Source: Actinomycetes bacterium (GTDB lineage Bacteria > Actinomycetota > Thermoleophilia > RBG-16-64-13). From it: DNA of 6,436 nt. The stretch spans positions 1 to 6,436 of the forward strand of contig JAKAHF010000146.1 of the NCBI GenBank assembly GCA_021815245.1. Direction: 5' to 3'. This document shows positions 4,697 through 6,436 of this stretch, piece by piece. Under the pieces are notes generated by a model. The model ran no database searches, was not told where the DNA came from, and worked only from the letters and a program-made list of their open reading frames with translations. How positions within the stretch are numbered: the stretch's first letter is position 1; each line of letters begins with the position of its first letter. Both the position numbers and the translations under genes were made by a program.

Positions 4697-6022
4697 TCAG
4701 AAATTCAGTAAGTTCGGAATCGCGGTGGTGATCGCCGGAATCACCGGCATCATCAGAACCAATACCACCTCGGCTAAGAAGAAGGGGGCCATCCCCTTGA
4801 AGATCAACCCCGGATCGACCCGAAGCGCATTCGCGACGGCAAAGACGTTCATGCCTATCGGAGGCGTGAGACCGGCCATCTCGCCCACCATCACCAAGAA
4901 GATGACCACGACATAGATGTCGTAGCCGGCACCCTGCGTGAGCAGCGGAACGACGATGGGGATGGTGATGATCAGAATGGAAGCGATATCCATGATCATG
5001 CCGCAGAAGATGTAGAAGACCACCACGATGAGGAATATCGCGTAGTGGGGCACCTGCATCTGGGTGATCCACTCCGCTAGGTAGTCGGGCAACCTGCTGA
5101 GAGCCACCATGCGACCGAATATCTGACCCGCGATGATGATCGGGAAGAAGCCCGCGTTCATGACGCACGCTTCCCAGGCCGACTTGATCATTGACTTCAG
5201 GCCGACCCCGCGGACGACCCCATATATGAGGAGGATGAAGGAGCCGATGGCCCCACCGACGGTCGCCGAGAACCAGCCCCAGTACGTCCCGCCGATGATA
5301 AGCGCGAAGAAGACGATGATCGGGATCATAAGCTTGAGCGAGCCCGCCCGGTCACGCCAGGTTACCGTGATAGTCGCGGCGCCCGGCACCTTATCGGGCC
5401 GAAGGCGATGGATCCCGTAGATCACTACACAGTAGAGAAACGCCAGTACGATCGCCGGACCGATACCACCGAGCAGAGCCCGGCCTATGTTGACCTGCTG
5501 TGTCTGCACGAGCACGCAGAAGATGATGATCGGCATGCTCGGCGGGATGAGCGAGTCGAGAGCGCCGGAGGCGGTGATCAAGCCCATCGACAGGTTCTTG
5601 TCGTACCCGTGCTTGGTCAGCTCGGGCATCGCGATCTTGCAGAACACCATGTTGGCGGCGGTCGACATGCCACTGACGGCGCCGAACAGGGCGTTGCCAC
5701 CTACCGTGGCCATCATCAGGCCGCCGGGCATCTTGGCCGTCCACTTCTCGATGGCGTTGTAGGCTCCCACGCCTACCCCCGTGGACCCCGCCAACATCCC
5801 CAGGAGCATGAAGAGGGGCAGTACCGCGAACTGAAAGCTGGCAGCGAACTCGAAGGGCGCCCTCGTGAACGTCGAGGTCACGAACGCCCAACCGCCGCCC
5901 GGCATGACCATCAGGCAGACGAAGGCGACCGAGATCAGGGAAACGAAGATCGGCACACCCACGAGCACCATGGAGAGCATCGCCGCGAAGCCGAGTAGTC
6001 CGATTAGCGCATCTGTTGGCAT
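4697..6022 (-). CDS. dctM: TRAP transporter large permease subunit, DctM family
   Basis: A 441-residue inner-membrane protein, the elevator-type transport subunit that moves substrate released by the binding protein, driven by an ion (usually Na+) gradient. It is hydrophobic throughout, with about 11-12 membrane segments or hairpins, and length is normal for DctM (about 425-440). Family landmarks: N-terminal helix followed by GVPIFVSL (22-29), FGAVSGMSTAANM (113-125), the first clip motif GALDSLIPPSMPIIIF (153-168), GMIMDIASILIITIPIVVPL (341-360), and the second clip GLTPPIGMNVFAVANAL (384-400). The two Pro-Pro motifs form the paired discontinuous helices around the ion and substrate sites. 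D156 in the first clip is an acidic residue where a Gly is often seen. The start is the ATG at 6022; the upstream ribosome site is weak, so translation may be coupled to dctQ, whose stop lies 28 nt away. The symbol is used at family level. Confidence 0.95.
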   Translation of the reverse strand: MPTDALIGLLGFAAMLSMVLVGVPIFVSLISVAFVCLMVMPGGGWAFVTSTFTRAPFEFAASFQFAVLPLFMLLGMLAGSTGVGVGAYNAIEKWTAKMPGGLMMATVGGNALFGAVSGMSTAANMVFCKIAMPELTKHGYDKNLSMGLITASGALDSLIPPSMPIIIFCVLVQTQQVNIGRALLGGIGPAIVLAFLYCVVIYGIHRLRPDKVPGAATITVTWRDRAGSLKLMIPIIVFFALIIGGTYWGWFSATVGGAIGSFILLIYGVVRGVGLKSMIKSAWEACVMNAGFFPIIIAGQIFGRMVALSRLPDYLAEWITQMQVPHYAIFLIVVVFYIFCGMIMDIASILIITIPIVVPLLTQGAGYDIYVVVIFLVMVGEMAGLTPPIGMNVFAVANALRVDPGLIFKGMAPFFLAEVVLVLMMPVIPAITTAIPNLLNF

Positions 6023-6050
6023 GAGGTTCTAGGTCTTTCTTGTAGGGTGG

Positions 6051-6436
6051 CTACTCGGACACCGTCGGCACTGAGACGGTCTTCTTCCGTTTGGGTCTAT
6101 ACCGAGCCCGTCCCTGCCGGTACTCGATATGGTCACGGATCCCCGTGGTCACGAAACTCATCGCCAGGAGGATGAAACCGATGACCATGGCTGCCACGAA
6201 CGGCCAGATCAGGAATTCCACCGGCGGGTCGGATCTCTTCACGTTGACGTGGAACTGGTGAGCCAGGATGGCTCCTCTGTACGCGCAGTAGAGACAAGCC
6301 GCGGTCCCGAGAATCCACGCGAAGGTCCTTATGGCCAGCTTCAGCCGCCTGGGGAATTTCTTCTGAAAGAGCTCGATAGCCGTGCTACCCCTGTCGGTCT
6401 GAATGAAGGCGACGGCGAAAAACACCGCGACGACGT
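6051..6436 (-). CDS. dctQ: TRAP transporter small permease subunit, DctQ family (5' truncated by window edge)
   Basis: The frame is open to the right window edge, so the N-terminal 40-60 residues (first helix and part of the second) are missing; 127 complete codons and a TAG stop are visible. DctQ is a four-helix membrane protein that holds the scaffold side of DctM. Counting from the GTG at 6425: the end of helix 2, then the D11-R12-G13 turn and amphipathic stretch (16-29) where DctQ proteins usually carry their R-x-G-x-H region, helix 3 at about 30-57, and helix 4 at about 71-96. The C-terminal tail (97-124) is strongly basic, consistent with a cytoplasmic end. The assignment rests on the TM pattern, size and position directly before dctM (28-nt gap). 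It is the first visible gene of the transporter operon; the operon promoter must lie beyond the window. Confidence 0.82.
   Translation of the reverse strand, partial: VVAVFFAVAFIQTDRGSTAIELFQKKFPRRLKLAIRTFAWILGTAACLYCAYRGAILAHQFHVNVKRSDPPVEFLIWPFVAAMVIGFILLAMSFVTTGIRDHIEYRQGRARYRPKRKKTVSVPTVSE

Noticed and set aside
5408..5998. 196-codon plus-strand open frame opposite dctM
   Set aside because: A highly charged His/Arg/Glu-rich translation typical of the antisense of a hydrophobic membrane-protein gene; no ribosome site or motif.
1..6436. CRISPR arrays, tRNA/rRNA genes, insertion sequences, toxin-antitoxin or defence genes
   Set aside because: No spaced direct repeats, cloverleaf-like segments, transposase motifs or terminal inverted repeats, and no defence-type domains were seen.

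Overview
The window is G+C-rich bacterial DNA. Its two lipoproteins carry long threonine-rich linkers right after the lipidated cysteine, a style common in Actinomycetota, so an actinobacterial genome (perhaps a metagenome-assembled anaerobe) is my best guess; nothing here fixes the lineage further. Five and a half of the six and a half visible coding units lie on the minus strand. No RNA gene, IS element, CRISPR array or phage sign was seen.

Layout, in + coordinates. (1) 1-448, plus strand: the C-terminal part of a CDP-alcohol phosphatidyltransferase with the full catalytic motif, cut by the window edge. It meets the minus-strand genes head-on across a 12-bp gap that carries a hairpin. (2) 461-1033 and 1036-1782, minus strand: a SnoaL/NTF2-like protein (248 aa) followed after 2 nt by an NADPH-dependent FMN reductase (190 aa), a tightly coupled pair. 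(3) 1783-2069: a 287-bp gap with a plausible promoter for the pair, a 13-bp palindrome and possible terminator hairpins. (4) 2070-6436, minus strand: a TRAP transporter operon read as dctQ (cut by the window edge), dctM, and two different dctP-type binding lipoproteins, with a very strong 14-bp-stem hairpin between the two dctP genes.

Working together: the DctQ/DctM membrane pair would use an ion gradient to import a small organic solute captured by either of two lipid-anchored binding proteins. The SnoaL-like protein and flavin reductase downstream could act on the imported compound, which would make the whole minus-strand block an uptake-plus-conversion module. That link is inferred from orientation and proximity only. 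Three observations stand out. There are two diverged binding proteins for one permease. Both seem to lack the arginine that normally clamps the substrate carboxylate in TRAP binding proteins. An eight-C tract in the SnoaL-like gene lies in perfect phase for a -1 slip, and the -1 frame stays open into the flavin reductase.
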